Below are positions 22,050 through 33,034 of a stretch of DNA of 64,000 bases, one piece after another (within the stretch, counting starts at the first letter, position 1; each line of letters starts with the position of its first letter). Made by a program: the position numbers and the translations under genes. Source of the DNA: Adelphocoris suturalis (taxonomy: Eukaryota; Arthropoda; Insecta; Hemiptera; Miridae); assembly GCA_030762985.1 (NCBI GenBank), contig CM061046.1, forward strand, positions 84,095,750 to 84,159,749, given 5' to 3'. The notes below the pieces were generated by a model. It did not search any database. It was not told the origin of the DNA and saw nothing but the letters and a program-made list of their open reading frames with translations.

Positions 22050-22637
22050 ATTGCTTCCGAGTCTACCAAAAGGTAGCGGAAGCATTGTTTTCAGTTTCGG
22101 AAGAAAAAAAATTGTTGGTCTCCAAAATCAAAATTTCCACTCGCATTTTACGTTTTTGACCATTCTGAACAGCTTTGGTTCCGTGTCTGTGTGTCTATGT
22201 GTGAGTGTGTGTCTGTCGTGAATCCGCAAATCTTTGCAACAAGCTTATTTTCCACAGTTTTCGGGGGTAGACGGTCCCCTGTCAGTTTCATCGTTCTTGA
22301 CTCAATACCGCAGTCTGCGCATGCGCAAACATATTTCTACCAAGCGTCATTTTCTCACGCCCTGGTCGTCAAATCTTGCTCAAATTTGGATTATAGTTGG
22401 GGGATGACGATTTGATCATCCCATATCAATTTCAACATGATTGTATCATTAATAGCTACTGCGCACGCGCCTATATGAAATCCTTGTAACGACCTTAATT
22501 TTCACTGTTTTCATCCGATTTTGATTAAATTGTTGGCGAATACTCGGGTTAGGTTGTAGATAGTCTATCAGTTTTATTGTTGCCAAATCAATACTTCATT
22601 CTACGCATGCGCAGACGTAAATTCCAGTATGCTCCAT
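22050..22637 (+). repeat. R1 copy interrupted by R3
   Basis: It starts with the hairpin head ('gcttccgagtctacc...ggtagcggaagc') and runs through two GCGCATGCGC-like modules (near 22317 and 22610). It is broken at 22637 and resumes at 23401 with 'tcacactctattcgtctgat'. Confidence 0.8.
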
Positions 22638-23400
22638 TTTTGGTTTATTATTTCCAATAATAAGCCTATGTGATCGTGTAGCAAAAAATTTTTATAACCC
22701 CCCCTCAAACTTTGTCACTTTACGTTTCAAGGTACGTAGAATCCAAATTTGAAATGTCCGTCCGCCGTCCGCCGTTCGCCGTCCGGGCCATAAAAGGCCT
22801 AAGAATTGACTTTAAAAACCCGTTCTTTCGCACATAGACTCCATTTGGGGTCTAGTTGGTCCTAACGTTTAACCATCCCGATCGCTTTACTCGCATAGAT
22901 GCTATGGGCCAAAAACGGGCAAAAAAGTGTGTTTTTCGACGCGCTCACGCCTGGCACGCTTGGCAGGGGGTCACGGTGGGTGGTGAGGAGGGGGGGGGGG
23001 GGGAGCGGGTGGGTGGAGTGAGAGGAGGCGCCGGCGCCGCGGCTTGTGGTGGGTACGGCGCCGGCGTTCGTTCGAGGCATGAATATGTTTTTTTCAAGGT
23101 CATATTTGTGTGTTAATACCAAAGCTTTTCCTACGCATATTTAATAACATATCCTCTCGACTTTTCGTACGTACTTAGATAATGATATTATTAAGGCAAT
23201 AACTATTTGAATAGATAGGAGCTCAAATCGAGAAATATAAACATGCGTATATAATTATAGAAGTATAGGTTGTGGCAACTCGAAGTAGGACACGCCGAAG
23301 AGTCTGGACGGGCCTTATGACGTACGCTAGCCTACTAAAACTATGATCATACTCAATTGAAAAAATAATAAACCTTTGTGAAATAATTTGCAGCGTTTTT
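22638..23400 (+). repeat. Dispersed repeat R3, full-length copy 2
   Basis: Nearly the same as 11735-12475, including the start hairpin, 'ccgtccgccgtccgccgttc', GGCGCCGGCGCC and the 'aataatttgcagcgttttt' end. It sits within an R1 copy, which gives its ends and shows it moved after R1. Frames on both strands here (86 residues each) are shadows of its GC-rich core. Confidence 0.85.
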
Positions 23401-23700
23401 CACACTCTATTCGTCTGATTTCGCTTAAATTTGGATGACAGTTGGAAGAAGATGACTTGATATTACCTCATAGCTTTTTCAACACGATTTTATCATTAAT
23501 AGCTACTGCGCATGTGCCAATTGAAATACTTGTAATGACCTTAACTTCCACAGTTTTCATCCGATTTTGATGAAATTGTCAGCGAATGTGCGATTTAGGT
23601 TGTTGATGGTCCCGTACCTATTTCATTGTTTTCAACTCATCAGTTCATTCTGCGCTTGCACAAACGTTAATTACATTGAGTATCATTTTTTCGTTTCTTA
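23401..23700 (+). repeat. R1, continuation after R3
   Basis: The R1 body continues: 'cgcttaaatttgg', 'agctactgcgcatgtgcc', 'gttttcatccgattttgatg', 'cattctgcgcttgcac'. Confidence 0.75.
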
Positions 23701-24512
23701 ATTGACCAATTATGACATTTCACGCTACTGCTTGATTTACTCTTTTCCGCTATGGGATTTTTCAAGATCATTTAATACTTTTCAATGATCTATACATTCA
23801 TGATAGGTAAACGAGGAAGCTATGTGCCACACCCAACTTAGCAGACTTTTTTTCATTAATAGACATTCAATCTTAACGAGTCCATATTACAATTTTTTTT
23901 AAGTTGTGTTACCCTACATAGATGTAATTAGGAACATCATTTTCAATCTCGTTCTCACTAAAAAATATCTCGTGCATCTATTGGGCACGTAAGGACTAAG
24001 GGCGTCAGGAACTTTTTAGGAACTCGAAAAGTTACATTCATTCAGACCCTCTTCCTTTCTCTGAAACACTGTACCTATAAAATATTAAAAATTCGGAAAA
24101 GAGCTGTGGAAATCGAAAATTCAGAAAAACTTTGAAAATTGACAATTCGAAAGAAATCTTTATACTTGACAAAAAAGTAAATTAGACCTTGTCCTTGACT
24201 AGTAAGTAGGTGCGGGGGCTGAACTTTTCTTCTTCGTTTCAAATATAAAGTATTTTGGTCTACTTTAAATTTGTTATAAAGTATACAGTATTTGAACAAA
24301 AGTAAAGTAGGATACTTTAAATTAAAGTAGATCTGGCAACCCTACCCTCAACTATTCTCGTCAGATTTTCGTGATCTTTTAGCGAATTTTTGAAGAAAAT
24401 TAAGCTATTGCTCTCGCCTCAAAATTTGTAGAATGTGAATTTTTGAAAAATTTTTATGCAGAAATCCGTTTCAGGGTATTCTGAATCATATTCTGAAGTT
24501 TAACGCATTTTT

Positions 24513-24561
24513 TTATGTATGTATATATGTATGTATATATGTATGTATGTATGTATATATG
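24513..24561. repeat. (TATG)n microsatellite
   Basis: Repeated 'tatgtatg' and 'tatatatg' units over about 50 bases. Confidence 0.9.
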
Positions 24562-25479
24562 TGTCATTCCAGACGATAACTGTCCGTAGAATTGTGCTAG
24601 AAACTTCAAACAAATTTTAAAATGTTAAGGACACAAAACGAAAGTTCAAGTTCGTTGGCCAGCATGATCGGATTACATCTTCGGGTTGAAATTTTCAAAA
24701 ATGTAGTCAAAAATGTCAAAATAGCCTGTTTTTTGCGATTTGTTGTGCGAAATAATTTTTTCAGCATACTAACATGTGGTATATTCGGAATCAGCGTAAA
24801 ATTTCCTATAAGAATATGTATCAAGTTTTCAAAAATTCCAAAGTTGAAAAATCAGTCAAAAATCGAAATAATGCCGTTCGCTAGTTGTAAAAATCGGTAA
24901 TATTTGCATGAAACATTGTCCAAATTCAGATTGAACTACTCTTATGGAAGTATCCCTGTATAACCAATCCTAGAACCATGCTGTAGATAGAATTTGATTC
25001 CATATTTGTCTATCAAAATCATAAACTAAAATTTCTCTACACGATCAATAGCGACTGAAATGTCGAAGATTTCTTCAAAAATTCGCTCATGGGGTCATGC
25101 TGCATGACTGGTTTTAAATTCAATTATTAATATGGTCTAGTTTTGGAAATTATGTCAGGAGTTTTAAACCTCATACTTATGATAGGAATTCACTGTCAGT
25201 GGAGGGAGTTAATGCGGGGTAAGTCCGAGAAGTCATGATATATTTTTTTCTCATTTTAACTCTCACCTAAGGTTATATAAAATCCGTTCTTAGAGACGAC
25301 CCTGTAATGCATGCATTAGGTGCTTACCAATATGGTTCTGCTACCGGTATGGGGATTTTTCGGCTTGCACTCTTCGGAAAAAACTTTCTCAAACTGTCAG
25401 CATTTGAACGGTGTAGTGAATTTTACTTTTAATTTGCTAATGGGGGAGAAAAGTATGTTCGTATGTTGACAAACATGGT

Positions 25480-25855
25480 TTTTTCCTACGAAATCGAGGG
25501 TTTTAGAGAAAAATGACCCTCTGAAAAAATTCGAATTCGTGGCCAGTTTCGACGAATTTCTTTATAGTGAATCGAATGGTAACACTTGCAGATCTCCCCA
25601 ACTCCGGAAAACCGGGGTTTATACTTTAACTAACTAGTTTTACCATTAAAAACAGACGAACTTGAGCATACAAAATAAACTAACAATTCGCGAGTTGAAG
25701 TGTAAAACTTGGATAACGGAATAGGGAAAATCTGCAACTGTTATCATTCGATTCAGTGTGAAAAAATACGTAGAAACCGGCCCTAAATTCGCATTTTTAT
25801 AGAGGGTCATTTTCCACTAAAACCCTTGATTTCGTAGAAAGAACACTGCAAATTA
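25480..25855. repeat. Long imperfect hairpin
   Basis: The arm at 25485-25640 is inverted at about 25680-25855: 'cctacgaaatcgagggtttt', 'atgaccctct', 'gaatcgaatggtaacac', with matching inverse segments. Spacer about 45 bases. No coding content. Confidence 0.75.
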
Positions 25856-25959
25856 TTACACAATGGTTTATTATTTTTGTGTTAGACATCATTATTAAAC
25901 CCCATATGTACCTAATATATGAAAAGAACATGGCGCATTGAGCCTCCGAGAAGGTTTTA

Positions 25960-26690
25960 CATTTTTCCAGGAACAAGGTCTAGTTTCCATCAGATTTTTA
26001 TTTTAAAAATTTTTACGCTTCACAGAAAAGATGCTTAAAAAAATGAGAAAATGATGCCTTAAGTAATTTACGTTAGCGCATGCGCAGAATGGAGTAATGA
26101 TTTGAGAAAAATGAAATTGGTAGAGTACAATCTACAGCCTAACCCACAAATTCGCAGAAAATGTGATAAAAATCTGATGGAAACTAGACCTTGTTCCTGG
26201 CAGTACACTTTCGTGCATGCGCAGGAGCTAAAAATGATGCAATCATATTGAAATTAACATGGAATAATTAAATCTTTATCCCCAACTAAGCACCGAATTT
26301 GAGTGGGATTGGACGAGCAGGGCGAAACAAATTATGCTTGAAGGAATTCACGTTTGCGCATGCGCAAAATATAGTAATGATTGGAGAAGTATGGAATTAG
26401 TGGACAATTTACAGCCTAACCCGCAAATTCCCTGAAAATTTCATCAAAATCGAAGAAAACTGTTGAAATTAGGCACTTTTAAAATGAATACAAACATATT
26501 CATGATAGGGTTATGTTGAAATTGCTAGGGAATTAATCTCTTCTACCTATCCTCCAAATTTGAGCGAGATCGAACAACGGGGGCGTAAGTAAATGATGCT
26601 TGATGGAATTTTCGTTAGCGCATGCGCTGAGTGAAGTATTGATTTGGGAACAACGAAATTCGTAGGAGAAATCTTAAATATTGAATTATT
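25960..26690 (-). repeat. R1 copy, antisense, four palindromic sites
   Basis: GCGCATGCGC or close variants near 26078, 26213, 26357 and 26615, with the R1 phrases 'cctaacccgcaaattccctg' and 'caaatttgagcgagatcg'. The site spacing (about 135-260 bases) shows the modular make-up of R1. Confidence 0.8.
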
Positions 26691-27309
26691 CGAAAACTAA
26701 GCGTTAAAAAAAGAATCAATATTGAGGAACTTTTTGTTGCAAATTAGTTGTAGAATCGATCCCTGGATTTTTGACCATTTGGTTTATTTAAACCCTGTTT
26801 ATATACATATGAAAAAGCGCAAACTTCAGGAATCCATTCAGAATGTCTCAAAACGGATTTAAATGAAGAAATTTTACGAAAATGTTGATTTTAAAAAATT
26901 TCGAGCCACTGCAATACCTTCATTTTCTTCAAAAATTCGCTAAAATGACCTTGAAACATTAAATCCGAGTGAAATCCGGTCATTTATACCTTCCTAGTTT
27001 CTAAATATTCTTAATTCAAAATTGAATAAGTACTCCGTGGGTTTTAATAAAATGTTTGAAAAATTACCATCCATCGGACCAAAATTACTTTATATTATTT
27101 TTAGCTAACTTCATCAGTGAAACGATTAGACCTCATAATGATTTTTTTCTCTCTCTGTTTCTCTCTATTTGTCTTATTTCTCTTAGTTTCCACTATTAGA
27201 TTGAGTAATAGAACCGCATTATGCATTACTATCGACTTTCGTGGTTTTGGATTTTTTCCACCAAAAACCCTAGTATCGAAACACTGTGGGTCATCCAGAT
27301 GAAGAGGAA

Positions 27310-27985
27310 TACCTGGCTGCTGGCTCTGCTACAAGATTCCAACCCATTGCAGTTTTAGCACCAATGCTGCTGGCTGTGCTACAAGATTTCTATCCACTGC
27401 AGCTTCAGCATCAATATTTTTAGTGAAACTATGTGATCTTGCTTCGTACTCGGTACGCGTTTACGGGAACGGATGTGTAGGTAAAAGGCAATCGTTTACG
27501 TTGTGAAAGTGAAGTGTAGCGTTTCATAGCATCACCTCGACTTCATCTGCTGCTCTCATTCAGTTAGTCAACTAACATCCATTTCCAAGGTAGATAACTG
27601 CTTGCTGCATGACTATCACTGACTCTATATTTATTAAAATAGTCCACTCACCAAACTGAATTATAATGCATTTGATTTTACGTGGATGTGGCTTAAAAGA
27701 ATTTGCCACTCAATCGGGTTTTGTAGGTATAAAGATATATAAATGTTAATGAACGTGCTGGAGAGTAAAATACTGTAGCCCAGCACGTTCAGTGTCATTC
27801 AACATCCTTGATCCTTCCCAAGATACCTGCATGCTGCATGAAATCACTGATTCAATGTTTGTTGAAATAATTCACTTATTACTTTTACTGAAATATGATA
27901 TTATACCCTGAAATATGATATATTTTATTAAATATGATATATTGATTTTACATGGATCGGCGTTGAAAGTACTTGGTACACAATT
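27310..27985. repeat. Diverged direct duplications
   Basis: Two 55-bp units carry 'tgctggct.tgctacaagatt' (27312 and 27367). A longer, more diverged pair, at about 27560-27730 and 27795-27985, shares 'tgctgcatga', 'cactgattc' and 'ttgattttacatggat'-like segments. No coding frame is shared. Confidence 0.5.
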
Positions 27986-28344
27986 TTATATAGCTATATA
28001 CATAGATATAATGATTGCTGATGACCGTAGAAAAATAGTGTGGCCCAGCACGGACTTGGTATCTTTATTAGTTAGGTACCTACTGATTAGGTACCTATAA
28101 TGATTCTAGAGATTGTCAAGTTATATCAAATTTCGTAGGTATGTACTTAATGGGTCCCTAAGTTCTCGATCTTTACATAAGTTCAAAACATAATCATTTT
28201 GAGGATGACAAAATTTTAAGTCGACGGTAGTGCGATGGTGAACTACTTTGTTACCATCCGCTGCGCTACCACCCTCTGCGGGCTTCTCCATTTCCCCAAA
28301 CTAATATCTCGTCTGTCCAACCATACCTACAGAGTAAGGGTTAA

Positions 28345-28850
28345 GTGAAAGTAGGGTAAACCTGTACACTTACATTCGAACGCTCATTAAAATTGACGTT
28401 ATCATCCTGGAGGTGTTTTTTCGCATAAAAACGCACGAAAATGACTGATCTCCGGCCTATCCTGAAGCTTTGTCACTTTGAAACGCACACAGTAAAATTA
28501 CGCGATGCCTGCTTACTAGTTACAAAAAAAAAGGAACAGAAAAAACCATGGTCGGGAGGTGAAAAAATGCATTAATTTGGCGCGCACCGTGTGCGTTTCC
28601 AAGTGAAAAAGCTTCAGGATAGGCCGGAGCTTAAAATCAACCCTCAGTTATTTTCGTGAGTTTTTATGCAAAAAAACACCTCCAGGATGATGACGTCAAT
28701 TTTAATGAGCGTTCGAATGTAAGTGTACAGGTTTACCCCACTACGAGATTTTTATACGCCTGTTTCCTGGCGGCCACCAGTGTGCGCCAAATTTATGCAT
28801 TTTCACCTCCCGACCATGGTTTTATCTGTTCCTTTTTTGGTTTATTATTT
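28345..28850. repeat. R4 repeat in palindromic arrangement
   Basis: A plus-orientation R4 segment ('gtagggtaaacctgtacact', 'catcctggagg', 'cctatcctgaagctt', 'ggcgcgcacc') at 28345-28590 is followed by its inverse at about 28588-28850. The halves differ by small indels. Confidence 0.8.
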
Positions 28851-29130
28851 TCAATAATAAGCCTATGTGATCGTGTAGCAAAAAATTTTTATAACCCCCT
28901 CTCAAACTTTGTCACGTTACGTTTCAAGTTGCGTAGAATCCAAATTTGAAATGTCCGTCCGCCGTTCGCCGTCCGGGCCTTAAAAGGCCTAAGAATTGAC
29001 TTAAAAACCCGTTCTTTCGCACATAGACTCCATTTGGGGTCTAGTTGGTCCTAACGTTTAACCATCCCGATCGCTTTACTCGCATAGATGCTATGGGCCA
29101 AAAACGGGCGAAAAAGTGTCAGTGTTAGAC
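28838..29130 (+). repeat. R3, 5' part only
   Basis: Starts with the R3 hairpin and runs to 'gccaaaaacgggcgaaaaag', then diverges where the GC-rich core should begin. A long G/A-rich tract follows instead. Confidence 0.8.
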
Positions 29131-29149
29131 TGACAAACGCACGCACGCC

Positions 29150-29385
29150 TTGTGGGTGGGAGAGGGTGGGCGGGAGAGAGTGAGAGGGAGGGCGAGGTGG
29201 AGGGAGTGAGAGGGAGGGGAGGGGAGATGGAGTGAGAGGGAGGGGAGGGGAGATGGAGTGAGAGGGAAGGGAGGGCGAGGTAGTGTGGGGGAGGCGGAGG
29301 GAGTGAGAGGGAAGGGAGGGGAGGGGAGAGGGAAGGGAGGGAGGGAAGGCGAGAGAGAGAGAGAGAGAGAGAGAGAGTGAGATGA
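29150..29385 (+). repeat. Purine-rich G/A minisatellite
   Basis: About 235 bases are almost all G and A on the plus strand, with repeating 'ggagtgagagggaggggagg' units and a (GA)n end. The 90-residue minus-strand frame (S/P/L-rich) is a translation of this repeat, not a gene. Confidence 0.9.
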
Positions 29386-29614
29386 AATTAATTCCAATTA
29401 GAAGAGATTGTTTATGAGTATGAAAATACTCATAATTCTATTCTACGCTTTATGATATAAAGCTTCGCTTCCTTCGGGTGTCCCTAGACGGCCCCATTCA
29501 TTTTTTTTTCCCCTCAACTTTACTATAAAGCGTAAAATTATGGGGTCCTGGAGCTGTGATGCAGTGAACGAGTGAACCAAATATTGGAAGCCCCGAGTTT
29601 CGATACCTAGTAAA

Positions 29615-30501
29615 TCTATACTATTAATAAGAATGAAACTCCGTCCGTTTGTCCGTTTGTCGTGTCTATGCACGGCCAAACGGCTGAGTGGGCCGGATCT
29701 ACGAGTGGGGGGATCTTCTTGGGATTTTCCGATAGGGTGTATAAGCGAATTTAAAATTTTCTAATCCCACCCGAACCATGGGCCGTAGGGCGGGAGGGGG
29801 GTCGAAGTAAGAATTAATGTGCGCTTTTTGGACTTCCCCGCTTCCCCTACCCCTCTAAACGGCCGTTGACAATTCCGGAAAAATACGGGTTTCGTAGGTT
29901 TTTGAACGAGGAAGACGACGGCGCGATCGGATCGCGAAAAAAGTATCGGGAAATGCGTTAAAAAAATGCGAGAGTACGGACCCGTTTTCTCGAAAAGTCC
30001 GCCGAAAAACTTGGTTTTTTCCGATTAAAATATACCCCATAAAGGTACGTTTTTCGGAACGGTTTTCGCGGGCGAAATACAGCTTTGGGTCCGCCGAATC
30101 TGAATCCGAAATCGGATATCGAAAAAAGTGACGAGAACTCGGTCAAAATGCGAGGGGAAGGGGGCGAAACGTTTAAAATGAAAAATTAATCCACCCGGGC
30201 CGCCAGTTTCACAACGTTGCTTACCAGAAGGGACCCTCACAGGGGGGTTCGCATTTGCACTTCTACGCAATACCTTGCGAGGCGAGCAGGTATACATAGG
30301 TACCTACCTTGCGAGCGAAGCGAGAGCCATTTCAACAGAATAAATACGGACTTTGTCCTACACATATACAGATATACCTTGCGAGCGAAGCGAGCAACAT
30401 CCCCGAATAAACTTTTCGTGGTTCCACGTAGTTTTATAAGATTTAATTTGTTTGTTTTGTCGCTGGACGTGGAGGCGAGCGTAGCGAGCCGGAGCGGCTA
30501 G
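29615..30501 (+). mobile_element. Helitron, non-autonomous
   Basis: It begins A|TC (TCTATACTATTAATAAG) and ends CTAG|T, the Helitron rule of insertion between A and T with no target duplication. A small hairpin AGCCG-GAG-CGGCT sits at the 3' end, after several 'ttgcgagcgaagcgag' units. The 5' portion has 'aactccgtccgtttgtccg', also usual for animal Helitrons by recollection. At 887 bp there is no Rep or helicase frame, so it depends on another element. The short frames inside are shadows. Confidence 0.85.
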
Positions 30502-30554
30502 TATACTATAAGTGAGGCTAAATAATTACGGTCAGTTTTCTACGTAGAAGGTCT

Positions 30555-30790
30555 GTATGATACAGAAATAATAAACCTTTGTGTAATAATTTGCAGCGTT
30601 TTTTACTAACTTAAAAGCAAGCATCATGTAATTTTACTGCGTGTGTGCGTTTCCAAGCGAAAAAGCTTCAGGATAGGCCAGGAATATCAATCACATTGAT
30701 GCGTTTTTATGCGAAAAATCAGCTCCAGGATGATGACGTCAATTTTAATGAGCATTCGAATGTAAGTGTACAGGTTTACCCTACTTCTTA
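30555..30790 (-). repeat. R4 repeat, antisense
   Basis: The terminal motif ('cagaaataataaacc...tttgcagcgtttttt') at 30560-30605, then inverse R4 body: 'aaaagcttcaggataggcc', 'ctccaggatgatgacgtcaa', 'gtgtacaggtttaccctac'. Confidence 0.8.
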
Positions 30791-31430
30791 ATTTTGTATT
30801 GTGAATTGTACTTCACTGGTTTAATGGAATCGCCCGTGTAATTTAAAATTAGTAAATAGGTGAGTGCGCATCTCACAAGGCAACTGGGGCCCGAGAGCAT
30901 CGGTGAAGGGCGGCGGAGGTTCTTGAGATGAACTGCTCGTACACGATACATTGAGATTCGTTATTATCACGACACGCACAATATCCCGTCATTACTCAAC
31001 AAATTCTTCAGATCGCTGAAGCCGAAAGAAACGCGCGGGTTCATTGGATAATCCTACAACATCTCCATCGTTCATACGAGAACGAGGACATTGTTATGCG
31101 CGTTAGTGAAACAGGTGATAGGAGCTCCGGAATATTCGTGAAAAATCCTGTTACGTCAAAAAGTTCGAGAGCCGATATGCGTTAGCGGACACCCAGGGGC
31201 GAAATGCCTTCTCCTCTCATGAATAATCCGCTCCATTTGTGCTCTGGGGGCCAAACGCTATCGCTGTAACCCCGACGTATCTCTCGACATTTTGTATGTT
31301 GTGCCGTATTTTACAAGATAGAACGCGGCACCTCAATTGTTAGTGAGATAATCGTAAAGTCGGCACCTTTCTAAAAGTTTGGGTCAAACCGATAAATTCG
31401 CTCTATTTAAGAGCTCTACTGAGCTCAGCA
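30790..31430. other. No recognisable gene
   Basis: Moderately GC-rich, without frames above about 60 codons, repeats or motifs that I recognise. Confidence 0.5.
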
Positions 31431-31433
31431 GTG

Positions 31434-31687
31434 AGTCTACCTATAGGTAGCGGAAGAATTGTTTTCACTTCCGGGATATAACAAATTTTTGGTCTCCAAA
31501 ATTTACATTTCCACACGCATGTTACATTTTATTCCATTCTGATTAATTTTGGTTCCGTGTCTGTCGTGTGTCCACAAATCATTGTAACAAGCTTATTTGC
31601 TTATTTGCCACAGTTTTCATCCAATTTGGATGAAATTTTCAGAGGATGTGCAGGCTAGGGTATAAATGGTTCGCTATTAGTTTCATC
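31434..31687 (+). repeat. R1 copy, interrupted
   Basis: The head 'gtctacctataggtagcgga' and 'ggttccgtgtctgtcgtg', then 'gatgaaattttcagaggatg'. It is broken at 31687 by a Jockey fragment and resumes at 32191 with 'ggtcctgacttaatacttca' and 'ctgcgcatgcgcaaacgtaa'. Confidence 0.85.
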
Positions 31688-31993
31688 CACAATAAGCTCA
31701 TATTGTACAACCAAGTCCTCAGACCTGTCTGGACATATGGTGCGCAGCTGTGGGGGTGCACTGCACAAAGTAACCGCAACGTTATTCAGCGCTTTCAGAA
31801 TAATGTTCTGCGTACCTGCGTTGATGCATACAGATACTTCAGAAACGACAGATTACACTATGAGTTGAAAGTTGAATCTGTCAATGAGGTTATCCGCAAG
31901 CAAGCCGTCAATCACCTTTTGAGGCTCAGAGATCATGTTAACGAGGATGTCGTTCAGCTCCTTGACACCAAAGATCTACTTAGAAGACTTTAA
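31688..31993 (+). pseudogene. Jockey-type RT C-terminal fragment
   Basis: Reads HNKLILYNQVLRPVWTYGAQ, LWGCTAQSN, IQRFQNNVLR, then a lysine/arginine-rich C-terminus to the stop after LLRRL. The same order (KLLIYKQILRPIWTYGIQLW, TRQNIILR) is found in Jockey copies A1/A2, so it is the same domain, from a related but distinct family. It begins exactly at the insertion junction; the 14 codons before it in the open frame belong to the R1 repeat. No catalytic RT motif remains. Confidence 0.85.
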
Positions 31994-32182
31994 AGAACTA
32001 AACCGCATGAACTAAGTGAAATAAAATGAACGTCAAGACTAGTGACTCAATAATCAGAACAATAAGTCTAAAGTGAAGTATATTAGATCTTAAGAAAATG
32101 TATAATAATTTATCACATGTATATTGCTTATAAGTTGTTATTACTTGGCGCAATAAAACTTGTAAAAAAAAAAAAAAAAAAA
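31688..32182 (+). mobile_element. 5'-truncated Jockey-type insertion with target-site duplication
   Basis: A 495-bp 3' fragment of a non-LTR element. It ends in a poly(A) run (32164-32182) and is flanked by AGTTTCATC on both sides (31679-31687 and 32182-32190). Its coding part is listed separately. It inserted into an R1 repeat. Confidence 0.9.
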
Positions 32183-32270
32183 GTTTCATCGGTCCTGACT
32201 TAATACTTCACTCTGCGCATGCGCAAACGTAAATTCTACCAAGCATCTTATTCTCTGCCCCTCGTCCTAA

Positions 32271-33031
32271 AGGCTCGTTTACACTGCATGAACATCCCCG
32301 AGCATCGAGCATTGAGCATCCGTGATCGTTGCTCGCCAGTTTTCAACGAGCACGAACACAAACGAGCCCTCTGTTCACACTGCTTGAGCATTTGTGACGA
32401 TCAGTTGCTCGTGAGGATTCGCTGCAAACAGATGGCACCAGCGCTATCCAAAATTGCGGTTTCCGCGGCGGCTATCCACATTTTAGAACATCTAGCGGAG
32501 GAAAAGCGAAAAAAAGAAAAGGCGTCGCATGTGGGAGTCGTCATTTTTAAAGAAAATAAATTACTCCCTATCGCTGAAGGATTTGGAGTAGGATATTTCA
32601 GCAATTCTGCAATTTTAGCTGCATGTCGCCTGAAGATTTCACCTTCATATTACGAAGGTCTGGCTGCCACAGCTCTGGGTGCTCCGCACTCAGAGAAATT
32701 AACAGAAGGCAGTTTTCATTTTCCCACTCCATCACTATAAACTTAAAAAGCAACAAAACACCACACACAAAATGGGAGACGTGTACCCTTCAACAGCTAG
32801 GCGAGAACTAGATTCATAGAACACCATTTGACGAATCCGGGGGTGTTTACACACAGCGAGCGGCGAACGAGCGTCCCTTTGATGATTCGGGTGGATCAGG
32901 TCCGAGTACGAACGAGCATTCACTGGGACCTTGATCGGCTCGCGGCGACTGTTTACACTGCCTGCGCCTCGAACGAATGCTCGTTAGGCTCTCCTGCTCG
33001 TGACGAACGCTCGGGCACTGTAAATGGGCCT
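32271..33031 (+). mobile_element. PIF/Harbinger element with TAA duplication
   Basis: The inverted ends are AGGCTCGTTTACACTG (left) and, read inwards, AGGCCCATTTACAGTG (right), flanked by TAA on both sides (32268-32270 and 33032-33034), the standard PIF/Harbinger target. Near both ends are clustered 'gagcat', 'gctcgt' and 'cgaacgagc' motifs. A broken transposase N-terminus lies inside. At 761 bp it is non-autonomous. It inserted in the same R1 copy that holds the Jockey fragment. Confidence 0.9.
32499..32690 (+). pseudogene. PIF/Harbinger transposase N-terminal remnant
   Basis: One frame from 32499 gives RKSEKKKKRRRMWESSFLKK, ending at a stop near 32589. The next frame gives RIFQQFCNF, then SCMSPEDFTFILRRSG. 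Family N-termini usually read 'RRRRxWxxxxLxxR' followed by 'FRxFxRMxxExFxxLL', which fits with a single frameshift. The DDE domain is absent. The longer open frame starting at 32219 runs in a third frame through R1 and this element and is not taken as a gene. Confidence 0.65.
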
Positions 33032-33034
33032 TAA

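Noticed and set aside
22856..23122. Two overlapping 86-codon frames on opposite strands
   Set aside because: Both lie in the GC-rich core of R3 and are not kept intact in the other full copy (11735-12475).
29125..29397. 90-codon S/P/L-rich frame
   Set aside because: Translation of the purine-rich minisatellite read on the other strand.
32219..32740. 173-codon open frame
   Set aside because: It begins in R1 and runs into a Harbinger element. The recognisable transposase pieces lie in the other two frames, so this is a chance open frame across a repeat junction.
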